Below are positions 31,955 to 44,276 of a stretch of 64,000 bases of DNA, piece after piece. The notes under the pieces were generated by a model that saw only the letters and a program-made list of their open reading frames with translations, was not told where the DNA came from and did not search any database. Made by a program: the position numbers and the translations under genes. This stretch comes from Saksenaea vasiformis B4078 (lineage: Eukaryota; Mucoromycota; Mucoromycetes; Mucorales; Saksenaeaceae): NCBI GenBank assembly GCA_000697055.1, contig JNDT01001547.1, positions 1 to 64,000 of the forward strand, given 5' to 3'. The stretch's first letter is position 1; every line of letters starts with the position of its first letter.

Positions 31955-34900
31955 GGACGCGGAAAAAAAGAAAATTGAAAGAAAAAAAGGGGGATTCAAA
32001 TGCCGCAATACTTTCCGAACACAAAAAGACTTTATGGAGACCATCGTCACAAACCTTCTCCATTCAAAAAAAAAACATTCACAGGCTTTTCTCTTATATT
32101 TGCTGACCACAAAGTAAAAAGACCAAAAAAGAAAAAGGGAGGAACGCAGGATGACCAAAAGATTTCTTGGAACTCTTCATCTGACTGACTTTTTTTTTTA
32201 CCATGTATTTATTGAGCGGAGACTTTGATCTTCTAAAACCATCCATCAAACAGAAATGACAACATGATGCAGCTTAGAAAAGAATATATTTCTGAATTTG
32301 AATTGCATCGTAATGGAAACTACCCTTGTTTACCATTCATAGCAAAGTATAAAGAAAAAACTAAACTAAAAAAAATAAAAATAAAAAATAATAGCACTTA
32401 TGCTGTACTGTACCCGAGATGATGCTAACACCTTGCATTCATTGAAAACATAGCAGCCATGTCGCCATCATGTAGAAAGGGCAGAAAATAAAACGCATGT
32501 TTCACATCATGTTGTCATGGTCCACCCATTCAAGTGATCATGGCAATATGAACTGTGGCTGAGGCGATACACCCTCTCTCTCTCTCTCTCTCTCTCCTCA
32601 CCTTCTTTAACGAACAGATATACCAAGCCCTTGATTTTCATTGAATAAATCCTGATCTGTAGTTGTTAAACACGGGGAAACACGTTGTGCAGGTTGATGA
32701 CTTGGGCAATTTTCTTTCTTTCCATACGATTCCATGGTTTCCGGCATGTTGTGGAACACTATCCCTTATTAGTCTCCTTGATGATCAGGAGCTTGGTCAA
32801 CGTTTGCTGTTCATCTAGATCAACAAGCAAGCCTTCTGGTAGATGCTATGCAGGGATCAGTCAATCAGGTTGCATATTTCTCTTTTTCTTCGTGTGGCTG
32901 AGGCTGCATTGGTGATGCAAATGTCATCATCACTTGCGATTTTCCTCATATGAAGTTATCTTGCCTTTTGTCTAGTACTGAAACAGCAACAGGTGTCTTC
33001 ATTTCGCACTAAGTTATAACGCTAAACTTTGTACTACTTTGCCCAGAACCATTCAACTCGTTGTTCTTACAAAAACTGCAAACGTTTAACAAATTACTGG
33101 AATACTGCAGGAAAAAAAAAGGGGGGAAAGAGATGGGGAGTGTGCACGGCTGGGATTACATTTTAAAATGTGGGTCTTCTCGTTTCTTTAGAAACTCCAA
33201 CACACTTTCCTTTGGGAGGCTGCATGTACAACTTTTTTACTGTTCTAACGTCGATCTCATCATGATCCATTTCAATGATAAACAAACTGGCGAAGAAGAT
33301 ATGTTTGGAACGTGCCACGCCAGATTATCCGGAACACGATTCCCGCGGTAATTCGGCTAAAGACATGCTATCTTTTTCTTTTTTTGTGTGCGAGAATGAC
33401 TTGTTTCATACCGCTTATTTGCGGGTCACATGTGCAAAGCTATCTAAGATTCACTGAATTTCTCTACACTTTGTATAGGATAAGAAGGAGGGGAGGGGGG
33501 GGGGTTCTTGGCAGTTGTATGGGAACGATGAAAAGATGTGGCGACGAAAGGGTGTGGCGATGAGAAACGAATCCCAATGGGCGTGCCAGACGGTTACGGT
33601 GACACAAGCGCGGATTGATTAGAAGTCAACGTGGATGTAGGCGTGGAGAGGGGTTAGGAACGAACTAAGGGGTGAAGGCATGCATGTTCCTTCTTGGCAA
33701 ATGGCCGTAGGAAATTCAGTCGTAGCTACAGCTAGCAAGCGACAATTGATAGCGAAGGCTTTTGTGTGATAGACACGCCACAGTAGCATGTGGCTTTGAA
33801 GGAAAAAATGATGCCTTCCGGAAACTGCGCCATACCTTCGGCGGAACGCACGACGATTCGAGGACGAGCGTGTATCATCAGAAGTTAAGAGGGGGGAATG
33901 ATCATAGCGTTGAAGTTGGCTGGAGCTGCGGAGAAAGGAGCGTCCCTCCTGATTCTCTTGGACGCTTGAAAGCCGGTGGAACCCAGTACAGAATTGCCAG
34001 GAGCTGCAGTCGTCTGTTGTTCTGAGAAAAGCTAAAGCCTTGTTTGCATTGCCTATCTCATTTTCTGCGTGGTATGAGCGCGAAATGAACCCGTATGAAA
34101 GTTATAAAGATAAATAAATCTCTTTGACTGATGATTTTTTTTTTTCCAGACAGATTTGATATAGACGGCTAGAGCACCGGTGCGTTGGCATACATGCACT
34201 AGGTTGCATTCCCTGTACAGTAATACCACTGGCGTCGAACCAGTTGTGTGTGAGCTTGTGAGCGTCCATCGCTCGGAATAGCGCGCGGAAGTGACCGAGG
34301 TCCAGTAAGGATCTGGGATGTTGGTGCTCGAATGAATTTAACAAAAAGGACTTGATAAAATCCATTTGTTGGGTAACTTTATTTCACTCGACTTGTTTAT
34401 TTATTCATATCTTAATGAACGTTCTTCCTTACGATATATGCTTATGATAGTGACTATTGTGGTAGCATTGCTACCTTGTTAACGATCTCGACCATGTCTT
34501 CAGGATTTAGAGATGAGGCATAGACGGTATTCCCAGTATAGAGAAATTCACTGTAAATGGAAATACGCTAATCCCGATCTTCCTATTACGGAACCAATTT
34601 CAATAGGGTAGTCTATGTATATCACACTGGCAGTACTATCAGTCGTCATTTTCATCTCACGACTAATATTTGCAGAGTCTGATATTGGCATGCCACACAT
34701 TTGGAGACTTTACTTCAAGAACAGTAATGTGTGACCTGGACTTCCACGGCTTACATAGGGCAACCCCATCTGGCGGTACATGCTACTTGACGTTTTCCTT
34801 GTTCCGCCGAGCAGGTTCTTTTCTTGGCCCTTTTGACAACAATTGCTTGGGTATAGATAGATCGCTTGGTCGTATTCAGCTTACCAATGTCGAAAAAATA

Positions 34901-35454
34901 TATCAGCCGAATCAAATATAGTATCGATTACAGGATCCAGCAAATTGTGGGCAAACGTGTGCTCGAAGTTGCCGCATCTCTGAAGGAGTTTGGGTGTACT
35001 ATGAGTCGTGTCAAGTAATAGCATCAGGAGGAGTAACAATAGTTGCGACTCACATCATATGCAAGATATTAGACGTTAGAAGATCAGCTTCTTGGTCGGA
35101 CAGAAGAGCCTTGGGTAGGATAACCTATCGTCATTCGCTTACATTCTTGCCACGTTGGCGATCTTTCGGCAAACGTCATGACAATCACAATTACTCAACT
35201 AAATAAATCCCTTTCTAACAGACTGCGGAGTCTATTCAGCTGCATACACTTCCTTCCTTATTGCATCTCCATCGCGTTCTAAATTTCTTGTAAGCTTCCA
35301 CAGAGAGAAAAGCTTCTATGCTATCTGGTTCATGTAGCAACGGGATTTCGTCTCGAATATCCCTTTCTTCGTTCTTACAGCGGGGAAAGAAGGCCATGTC
35401 ACGTTTGATCCGAATTTGACAGTCTGATATATTATTTATTCAATCTATTTAGTT
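31955..35454. other. 3.5-kb stretch without a gene I can model
   Basis: Mixed sequence. A (CT)n run lies at about 32572-32595. The minus strand between about 32600 and 34030 has short open stretches with protein-like composition (for example ESVLEFLKKREDPHFKM ending near 33165, and VDLDEQQTLTKLLIIKETNK near 32790), but I could not join them into one gene. Plus-strand frames at 33762-34025 and 34670-35206 are unrecognised. One or two broken or fast-evolving genes may be present. Confidence 0.35.
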
Positions 35455-36989
35455 TCATGACAGCACGCTGGGCTGCCCTGGTAGCCATTTGCGCAACACC
35501 TCCGGAACACGCACAGAACCGTCGGGATTTTGGAAGGTCTCCAGAATAGCAATAATCACTCGCGGAACAGCTAGAGCCGTACCATTCAGTGTGTGACAAA
35601 AGATTGTGTTCTGCCCCTGATGATGCGTAGGACGGTAACGGATCGATAAACGACGGGATTGATAGTCAGTACAGTTAGAAGTCGAAGAGATCTAACGTGA
35701 GCATTAGCATAAACAGCTTTTGAAACAGCAGAAATGAATTACCTCGCCCCATTTTTTCCGTCCTGGCATCCATGCTTCAATGTCGTACTTTCTATATGCA
35801 CTGGCGCCAAGTTCTTCGGTAGGCATATCCAACACACTGTAGTTGTCCAATAATGAGTTAAAATCCAGCGCAACTATGAATTCTACGTGTCAACGTACCG
35901 GAAACATAATCCTAATTCGGAGAACATTTCTTCCTGGAGACTGCGTAACTCCTCCAGCATAGCATCGCTTTGCTCAGGCGTCGTCACTGCAAATAACTCG
36001 ACCTTGCTAAACTGATGTACACGGTACAGCCCTTTGGTTTCCACACCTCTACCTCCAGCTTCGGCACGAAAAGCATGACCAAATCCAACCAGACGTTTTG
36101 GAAGCTCCACCTCCTCTAGTACACGTGTCGCGAATTTTCCCGCCAGCGGGATCTCTGCCGTTCCAGCTAGACATAAAGAGGCTTCCTCGCCCACCTCCTC
36201 TTCTTGTCCAGCAGTCGTAGTCGTCGATACGTTGTATATCTGTGAACTTTCACCCGCCCGTGGTTGGAACCCACAACGGTATGCAATACTGGTGCGGACG
36301 ATATCGGGTGTGATCACTCCGAGGAAACCTTTGGAAGCAGCCTTGTCGAGTGCATACTGAATTAAGGCCATTTCCAAAAACGCACCATGACCTTGGAGGT
36401 AATAAAAACTCGAACCACTGACTAATGCTGCCTGCGATAAATCCAAAATATCGAGTCGACGAGCAATGGCCATATGATCTTGTTCCCATCCCTCTTGACG
36501 CGGTTCACCGACAGTTTTCATCACGCGTGCGTTCGCCTCAGGACCGACAGGTACATCGGGATGGGTATCATTGGGAACCTGCAATGCCCTCTGCAAAAGT
36601 TCGACTTCAATTGCATTCAGCTGTTCTTCGTGCGTTTTAATGTTTGCTTTGATCGTTTTGCCATCTTGGATCAATTGTGCGCGATCGTGAGGTGGACATG
36701 TCTGAGTAGCTTTAGACAACTTATTGCGTTCAGCACGCAAGTAGAGCACTTGAGAATACAATGCAAGGCGTTTTTCATAGAGTTTCTTGATCTGTGCCAT
36801 ATCTATTCGATCGTAGTTGCGCTTGCGCATGTTGTCAGCTAAAGCTTCCGCATGACGGACGAGGTGAGCAACGTCGAGTCTTGGCTGGATCGCTCCGTCG
36901 GAAGGCTTCGAAAAACGCCGTGTCCATTGAAAATGGCACTGGCACCGCTTCGAGAAACGACCAAGGAGACCGACACGTTGGTTAAACAT
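35455..36989 (-). CDS. Seryl-tRNA synthetase, mitochondrial
   Basis: The enzyme charges tRNA-Ser with serine, a class II aminoacyl-tRNA synthetase. Three exons (36989-35899, 35836-35743, 35691-35455) give 473 residues. An Arg/Phe-rich N-terminus ([20 protein letters not shown]) looks like a mitochondrial presequence. The tRNA-binding coiled-coil arm follows ([20 protein letters not shown]). The catalytic domain includes [20 protein letters not shown] (motif 1), [38 protein letters not shown] followed by FSKVELF (motif 2) and [19 protein letters not shown] (motif 3). Introns 35837-35898 and 35692-35742 are canonical. The long N-terminus and bacterial-type arm favour the organellar enzyme. Confidence 0.93.
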
Positions 36990-37303
36990 GGCACACCTGC
37001 TGGTCACCCAGACCCCGGAACCGAAGTTTGTTCCTTGCGTGGGCGGGCATTCAAATCGTCGGTTCGGATTGATCGCTCACGGCCGAAATGAAAGACCCAC
37101 TACAAAAAAAATTGAATGGCATCCTGCATGACAGATAGTTCCATCCAGTGACTGACCGACCTTTAACCTCTTCCCCTTTGTGCAGTGATATTTGAACGTC
37201 TTTTGCTGTAGCTGATCGTGAAGGACCATCTTGTTAGCAGAGTGCAAACCTTTTTTATGCAGTATACATGTTAAAGGCGCTAAAGAACATAGCGTTTGTA
37301 AAA

Positions 37304-37915
37304 CTATGCGGTGCAGAAAGGGTCCTCCAGATACTCAACGTGTGTTTCGATGGTCATTCTCAAAGATCGGAGCACTCTTGATGCCTCCTTGAAAGCTACC
37401 AATGCACTATGTTGTAAACGTACGAGTGGTATGACCTCAATCTCATTGCTCTATCATAAACGGTCCATAACTAAATCAAAAATTGACTGGACTCAGGAAC
37501 CGCTCATGTCATCCTATGTTTTCGACAGGTTTGGACACTGCGACACACCTCGTCTATGCTGACAACTAAATTGGTGTAGGGAGATTGAAGAGCATCAAAG
37601 GTCGGTACCTGTAAGATTAAGCTGCAGAGAAGCTTGTTTACTTAGCGGCACTAAACTTAATGTTAAATCACTCAGGTAGATGCATCATTGTTGTGTATGA
37701 AGGAAAAATAGGTACATTTACGAGTTGAGGCTATTTATTGCTGTGTCATTTCTACCGAGCTCTTATCAATAATCAGCAATTTTTTAAAAACTGATCTGGT
37801 TGGCGAATCTCTTTGTTGTACTTCAAACCATCGATCGATCAAACTTTGGATTTCGTTCTAAGCGTGGCCGTTGTACGGAAAAGGATCCCTGTGCAACGTC
37901 GATCTCCGACAACAT
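37304..37915 (-). CDS. Putative small protein, divergent from the epsin gene
   Basis: Three minus-strand stretches with protein-like composition can be joined: MLSEIDVAQGSFSVQRPRLE and following residues from an ATG at 37913-37915; VPTFDALQSPYTNLVVSIDE after a CTTACAG acceptor near 37605; and SNEIEVIPLVRLQHSALVAF with EASRVLRSLRMTIETHVEYL, ending DPFCTA at the stop 37304-37306. The product would be about 105-120 residues, mostly helical. The donor of the second intron is uncertain, because the simplest extension of the middle exon meets a TGA. Start codons of this gene and the epsin are about 98 bp apart, a plausible shared promoter. The family is not recognised. Confidence 0.35.
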
Positions 37916-38012
37916 TGGACCAAATGGACGGTCACATTTAAACCTGCGAAGAAATGGTCGTTTGGAGCGTTGCGTGCACTGCTTTGGTTGCTGACTTAAA
38001 AGAAACGTTGCC

Positions 38013-39855
38013 ATGAATTCGTTGTTTCAGGGCCAAATCCCAGATCTTTGGGAAGTCAAGGTAATGATGCTCTAAGCGTCAGATGACGGCGGAGTAACTT
38101 AGTTTATGGTTGCAGGATGTCATCAACAAAGTGTAATTATCCAAAATTCCGCTATTCTGGTCGTGGCATTTAATTTATTGATATATCCACGTAAACGAAT
38201 GTAGTAAAAATGTCGTGCTTAACTACACCGAGATGGAGGCCAAGGTGCATGAGGCTACCAACAATGAAGCTTGGGGAGCTTCTAGTACCTTGATGCAGGA
38301 AATTGCACAGGGTACCTACAATTAGTGAGTACTTCACCGGTTTTACAAAGAGGCGGTTAAGGTTACCTGCAACTTGGACTAATAAGAATAAATCACCCAA
38401 GTCAATATTTCAACGAAATTATGCCAACGGTCTACAAACGTTTTACGGAAAAGGAAGCCAAGCAGTGGAGACAGATATACAAGGTCGGTAATAGAAACTG
38501 TACAAAGCTTCACTAAAATAGCCCATTCATTATTCATGATAGGCGTTGGTCCTTCTCGAATATCTCGTCAAAAACGGTTCGGAACGTGTTGTAGATGATG
38601 CACGATCGCATATATCGATGATTAAGATCATGAGAAATTTCCATTATATCGACGAGAAAGGAAAGGACCAGGGTATCAACAGTAAGTCATCCTACGTTTT
38701 CCGCCGAAATTGTTATATTTATTCTTCCCGTATTTCAGTTCGGAACAGAGCTAAGGAATTGGCGGAATTGTTGAGCAACACTGAGCTCATCAAACTCGAG
38801 CGGAAGAAAGCCAGACAGAACCGGAATAAGTATACCGGTGTAGGTTCCGACACCATGTATGGCATGGGTAGCGGTAGTGGGAGCCGTGGCCCGATGCCTG
38901 GTAGTGGTGGTTCGCGCTTTACCGGCTTCGGTAGTGATACGGGCTTTTCCGGTGATGGCATTGGCCACGGCGGCAGCAGCAGCTTTTATGACGAGGATGA
39001 GAGACCTAATCGTTATGAATCAAGCAAATATGACGATTTTGATGAACTTCCCCCTCCCTCTAGCAGAAATCAGAACAGCAACCCCTCCTCTCCAACATCC
39101 CGCAAAGCAGAAACAAAGCAGCCCGCGACTGCCAAAGAAGCCAATCTCTTTGACTTTGACGAACCAAGTCAGTCGAAGACGTCCGCCACACATGATGAGG
39201 ATGATTGGGGTGATTTTGCTTCCGGAGGATTGACAACAACAACGACAACCACCGCACTAGACGGTAATATACTTTGTACACTGGGCTTTGCTTCTCTTGG
39301 CGTTGACTAACCCCGACCGTAGATGAATTTGATGATTTCCAAAGCGCACCAACAATGGCCCCCGCAGCGGCACCAGCAGCGGCCGCACCCCCGGCCGCCA
39401 AGAAGAACGATCTTTTCGATCTTCTTGGTGATGATGCCTTCTCGGCACCCGTACAGACCTCCACTCCTCCACCCCCCATTCCACAACAACCTCTTTCCGC
39501 CAATCCCCTGATGGGCGCCCCTCTTATCACGCCATCACAACCGTCGACGTCGAATAGCAACAACAGCAACAACAACAACAACAGTCCCTCGTTAGCTACC
39601 ACAAACCAACAGAAGAGCGATCTACCTGGCGGCATTTGGTCCCAAGCCTCGTCTTTTGTGTCGCTCGATTCTTTGGGCAAAACAAACAACCAGCCAAAGC
39701 AATCGGTGGGACTATCCATGAACGCTATGAAGAACTCGAGCACAAGTGCTGGATGGAATGCATGGGCTTCATCTGGCCAAAATCAGACCGCCACACCCCC
39801 TTCCCAGCAATCACAGACAGCTACACGATCGCCATTTGATGATCTCTTGTCGTAA
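38013..39855 (+). CDS. ENTH-domain epsin, Ent3/epsinR-like clathrin adaptor
   Basis: Starts MNSLFQGQIPDLWEVKDVIN, a typical ENTH beginning. Several short introns interrupt the ENTH domain, which continues KNVVLNYTEMEAKVHEATNN, QYFNEIMPTVYKRFTEKEAK, LEYLVKNGSERVVDDARSHI and IRNRAKELAELL, ending RKKARQNRNKYTG. ENTH domains bind phosphoinositides and SNAREs at clathrin coats. The tail is Gly-, then Ser/Pro- and Asn-rich and carries acidic-Phe motifs DDWGDFAS and DEFDDFQS, which bind GGA/AP-1 ear domains, so a trans-Golgi/endosome role like yeast Ent3 is favoured over plasma-membrane Ent1/2. The last intron lies near 39265-39322. The gene's 3' end has a decayed tandem copy at 40883-41173. Confidence 0.9.
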
Positions 39856-39919
39856 AAAGAAAATAACTTATTCTCCGTTGGTTTTGTTTTTTGGTCAGCT
39901 TTTTTCGTGATGGTTGACA

Positions 39920-40085
39920 AAATAAATTGAAAAGTGTCTTTTGGGCATCCCATCCAGAAGCCTTTAGAGTCTTCTACTTCCTGTTCATCACGAAGCGTAT
40001 AATCAAGAGTACATCGTACTTTGTTCCGTTGAGAACTGGACCTTTTTGTTCACCTTTATCGTTCTACTTTATCAATGCATTCGAC
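39920..40085 (-). pseudogene. Decayed copy of the 3' end of the 5-phosphatase gene
   Basis: This segment matches the true gene end at about 41227-41420: GTCTTTTGGGCATCCCATCC is identical in both, and neighbouring blocks (GCCTTTAGA, CATCGTAC, CTTTATCAATG) recur in the same order with many substitutions. It is a partial, untranslatable copy and now sits in the 3' UTR region of the epsin gene, whose poly(A) signal AATAAA is at 39921-39926. Confidence 0.75.
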
Positions 40086-40882
40086 TTCCCGTGCTGCTGA
40101 GCTACTTTAAAATGGTGTCTTTTGCAGTGAAGCGCCGAGTAGCCATAGATGTTTCTTTTGATGTGTCATACACGCCAGTTTCTGTTCCTATTAGCAGAAT
40201 AAACGATCTTAAATGAGCCACACCTATGCCACTCTGCACGGCGACTACCGATCCATTCACAAGATTTGCTCAATACAGGGATTTTGACTCGGTAGCGAAT
40301 GTACATAACGCGAGATAAACTGTATCCAATCCTTTCATAAAGAGGGTTGCCAACTCACCTATGAGTATTAGCGTTGGTTTCATTGATGGCCGGCATTTGA
40401 GTGCTATTACAAGCTGGAGAATATCGTGACCTTGCAAGGAACTTTTTCACTGCCTGCTGCGCGTGCCTCTGTTGTAGCCATACTGAAATGAGCGCCGGAA
40501 GCTGGTACTGACTAGTTTTCAACTAGTCAGTTTGCTAAAGGCTCTGCCCTGGAACGTTTGTGTAAGCATTGCTTCCTTGGGCAGACATCAAAGATAGAAA
40601 GCGTACATCTTCTGTGTTCTGCGTGATGCCAGTGACAGAGAAAAAGTGGAATAGCGGAAAGAATAGTAGAATAAGTGCAGTAAACCCGTGTATGTTTCTT
40701 ATTTCTGCGGCTGTCGTTATTGGGGGTAGTCGGTTTGCTAAATGTAGCATACAAGCCATTGCTCCCTGCGAGGTTTGTCCAAGCATTTTAATCGCTCCAT
40801 TTTAAGCTACTAAAGGACCTCGTTGATTCTCGTCATCAATGGCTCCTTTCCATAACTACCTGTGTTTTTGGCACTTCTCATT
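40086..40882. other. Spacer between duplicated gene ends
   Basis: About 800 bp with no recognisable gene. Short frames at 40527-40805 on both strands have no motif. It may be further decayed duplicate or inserted sequence. Confidence 0.4.
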
Positions 40883-41173
40883 GCCAATGCTATGATGGGT
40901 TGCCTTTGGTATTACGCTATTGCAACCATCATCGTCGGATAATAATGCTACGATAAATCGACAAAAGAACGACGTATCTGGTGGTATTTGGTCCCATGGT
41001 TCATCTTTTGTGTCGCTAGATTCGCTGGACAGTCAACCAGACAGCCAAAGTGATCCATAGGCACCATGCAAGAAGTCAAGCTGGTGGACCATATCAGTTT
41101 CTTCCGGCCAAAATTAGACCGTTACATCATCTTCCCAGCACCACATAGGCAACTACACGATTTCTTGTCGTAA
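40883..41173 (+). pseudogene. Decayed copy of the 3' end of the epsin gene
   Basis: Aligns with 39499-39855 of the true gene: GCCAAT...TGATGGG, then GGCATTTGGTCCCA-like (GGTATTTGGTCCCATGG), TCTTTTGTGTCGCT identical, and the ending TTCTTGTCGTAA beside the original TCTCTTGTCGTAA. Deletions and frame changes make it non-coding. With 39920-40085 it shows that one block holding both convergent gene ends was duplicated in tandem. Confidence 0.8.
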
Positions 41174-41188
41174 AATAAGTTATATATA

Positions 41189-44100
41189 TTATGGTTTTTC
41201 TTTCTGAACAACTTTTTGGGATTGTTGATAAAATAAATCGAAGAGGGTCTTTTGGGCATCCCATCCAGCGGCCTTTAGACGCCTTACTGCTTCTTCTTCA
41301 TCGCAAAGCATATAGTCAACGACGCATCGTACCTTGTTGCGCTGAATCGTCTCCGTCAACTCCTTTTGCCATTCGAGGTGGACTTCTTTCATCACTTTTT
41401 CTCGTTTCGCTTTATCAATGGATTTGATTTCCATCTCAAAGCCTGCACTGATTGGCCGGTGATCGGAAACTTTAACTTCATGTCGTTTGTAATAAAGTGG
41501 TCGTGTCGTGGGCGGGGTTCGGTACAGGACACGATCGCACCAGGCAGGCACACGTTGTTTTTCCGATGGATCGTAGTCGTCCGTCCCAGGTTCATACTTG
41601 TATGTTGGGTCAAACAGGAGAGGTTCTTCTTTAAATATCAGCAGCAATAAAAGGGGATTGACTACTCTTTGCTTATGCAGCTGATCTTCCTTTTGCAACG
41701 CTCCCCAAGCCGCCTGCTTACCGGGCCCACTGAGCAGTTGCAGCACGTTTTCTCGTCGCATGTTGATCCGATAGTTAAGGTCACCGCTCAAAAAGCAGTA
41801 TTCATGGTCCAAAATCATGGAACCATCACCCCCGTCGATATAAACATCCTCTCTGCCATCACTTTGGAACTGGGCGGAGCGCAGAATACCCTCTGCATCT
41901 GTGTTTCGTTGCGGTACGCGTGTCTGGCCTGCAGCTAAATGACAGTTGATAAAGCACAGGGACGAGTCATCCCATACGAGGCGGATGGCAACGCCTCCTT
42001 TGTTTCCGTGTAAACTTCGATTTAACACCCGTAAACCCGTCTTCACTGTTGTCGATTCACAGTGGGATATATGACTGAGTTCCGCTGTTTTTACAAAGAG
42101 ACAGCTGAAAAGACCGACCATCTGCTCCGTTTTGAGAAGGGTATATGATTTTGGCCCATACACTTTGTTGATGGTTTCCTCCAGATATTGACACCACACC
42201 ATGTAACGATGGGTTAATAACTCATCCGCTTCATGGAGCGTATCAATCTTCCTATGAGAAACCAAAAGAGACACTAGGCAAAAAGGTTAGAGGTTTGCGA
42301 TGGTCCGTGTGCGATTGTTTTTTTTTTTAAAAAAAAGAATGACCTACATGCTGTTTGTCTCTTGGAGGCCAAATCGATCGTTTCTTGGAATCCCACCGAA
42401 ATGATCTCAGGAGGGTCACGCAAGCCGCACAGCCAGTCAGTCATCTGAGATTTGTCATGCTCCGTCAATTTCTCCGGTTTATTTGCATTGATATTCCATG
42501 AACAAATGGCAATATTTGCTTTACGATAGTTGCAGTACTCCCGAGAACGCTGCAGCACCGCATGTTCTTATACAAAAAAAATTTAATTAGTATTTCTCTG
42601 TTATGGGTTGTTCCGTTCTTACCAATCCAGTCATCGACAAGTAGGCCATCCCAGACGGCGACGGCGCCTTCTACATCGGTACTAACCACTTGAATGGTGC
42701 AAGGGTCAGAGTCATCGACAACAAGGCTCGTGATGCCTGCATCGTGCGCCTTCCAAATCTTGACAACAATCCACGTGTCGGGCCGAGTGTCATACACATA
42801 GATTCTTCCTGTGTCGTAGGCTGTCCACAGGTGATATTCGCCAACACCAACCATAGCAGTGATGCTATTTTTCGACACTTTGATAAACTGTAGCCGTTTC
42901 AGGGATTCGTTATCCCACATGCTAATCTTTCCGTCGTCGTGTGATGCAAAAATGCGTTGTTTGTGATACGGCAGTGTGGCAAGTTGCGTGATACTACCTA
43001 AATCGCTCGGGAGTTCTTCGTGTGGTGACGCTTGCAGACTATCGCCGCTTCGTCTAAAGACGTCCAGGGTGCGTCCAGATGACATCCATAGGACAGAGTC
43101 AAGCACAAGGGCCGCCACTGCAGAAGGGGCTACCTGGAAATTCCGTGGCTTTTGATCCAAAGGATTGCCGCTGGCGATGCGCCACATGTTCAGCACGCCG
43201 TTCTGTTCGATAGTCCACATTTCTGTGTTACGATGCCGCAGGATAAACGTCACTTCGCTACGATGGCTGATAACTCGTTTGGCCATCACTTCGCCTGTCA
43301 TGGCATCGACAATCATGAGGGCGCCATTATGCAGGCCTGCCCAGAGATAGGCTTCTTTTGGATCAGGAGAAGGCACAAAGGCCAACGAGCGTACTTTTTC
43401 GGTGATTTCATTGGCAATGCTATGTTCAATGGTCATCTTAATTTCAAAGTTTGTGGTATCCCAAAGCTTGATGGTATGTGAACCCGTGGCAACACACTGC
43501 CCGTGAGCAGCCACGGCTCGGATGGTATGTCGATGATGTGGACTGAGACGTCGTTCTTTTCCAAGGAGAAGAGGTGGTCGTCGATTAGGAGAGGTGATAT
43601 CTGGATAGACTCTTGCGTGTTTGGATAAATCGGAACGCTCTGCCGTTCTATCGCGAGCGCCTTTGGGGCTGATACTGCGAGCTCGTCGTAGTCGTCGTGG
43701 CAAACGTACTTGCTTTTTCTGGAGCTCATGAAAATCTGCCACGGAAGGGGGAAACAGAGAGGGATCGAGTTTGGTAAGCAGCGCCGGTGTCTTTTTGCGG
43801 CCAGAAGATGGTAAGATACCGAGTGAAATGGTACGTGAGCGCCTGTGCATTTTGTGGTGATGAGGCAACCGAGGCAGATCGGGAAGAGACTCGAGCAGCT
43901 CCGAGGTGGATGGGAAAGTACGACATCTCTTAAAGGCAGCCGATATATCCTCATCGAGTGTTTGGGACGAGGACGAGGAGGATGACGATGCAGGCGCATG
44001 CGCGGTGTCAGCAGGATCGATGCTATCCAAACGGGTAACCGTCGGCAGTCCTACAGATTTGCTCGCTCTGGGCTGGACTATCAACTGCTCGCCGTGAGTG

Positions 44101-44276
44101 GACGCCGTGTCAAGTTGTTTCGCATTCACGTCTGATGCATGTGTTGAGGGACATGGCGATGGCGCCATGTGTTTTGACAGATCAGGCGTTACCGGCGATT
44201 GCCCTGACGGCTTGTTCGCGTTCTTGGCATCTTGCTGCGCTTGCTGTGGTTTCTGGTCTTGTTTTAATGTGCTCAT
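41189..44276 (-). CDS. WD40 plus inositol polyphosphate 5-phosphatase fusion
   Basis: Long first exon (ATG 44274-44276) encodes a disordered Ser/Pro/Arg-rich N-terminus, then WD40-type blades (HRHTIRAVAAHGQCVATGSH, KLWDTTNFEIKM, ISMWDNESLKRLQFIKVSKN, ITSLVVDDSDPCTIQVVSTD). Two introns follow (about 42562-42621 and 42284-42344). The catalytic domain begins IAICSWNINANKPEKL and has FQETIDLASKRQTA, GGVAIRL, FINCHLAAGQ, SGDLNYRINM, DPTYKYEPGTDDYD, PAWCDRVLYR and SDHRPISAGFEME, the full 5-phosphatase signature with its metal and phosphate ligands. It should remove the 5-phosphate from phosphoinositides. A C-terminal helical segment (EEEAVRRLKAAGWDAQKTLF) resembles a UBA fold. The layout, beta-propeller then phosphatase, resembles plant WD40 5PTases and differs from yeast synaptojanins, which have a Sac1 domain. 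The stop is at 41189-41191. Confidence 0.9.
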
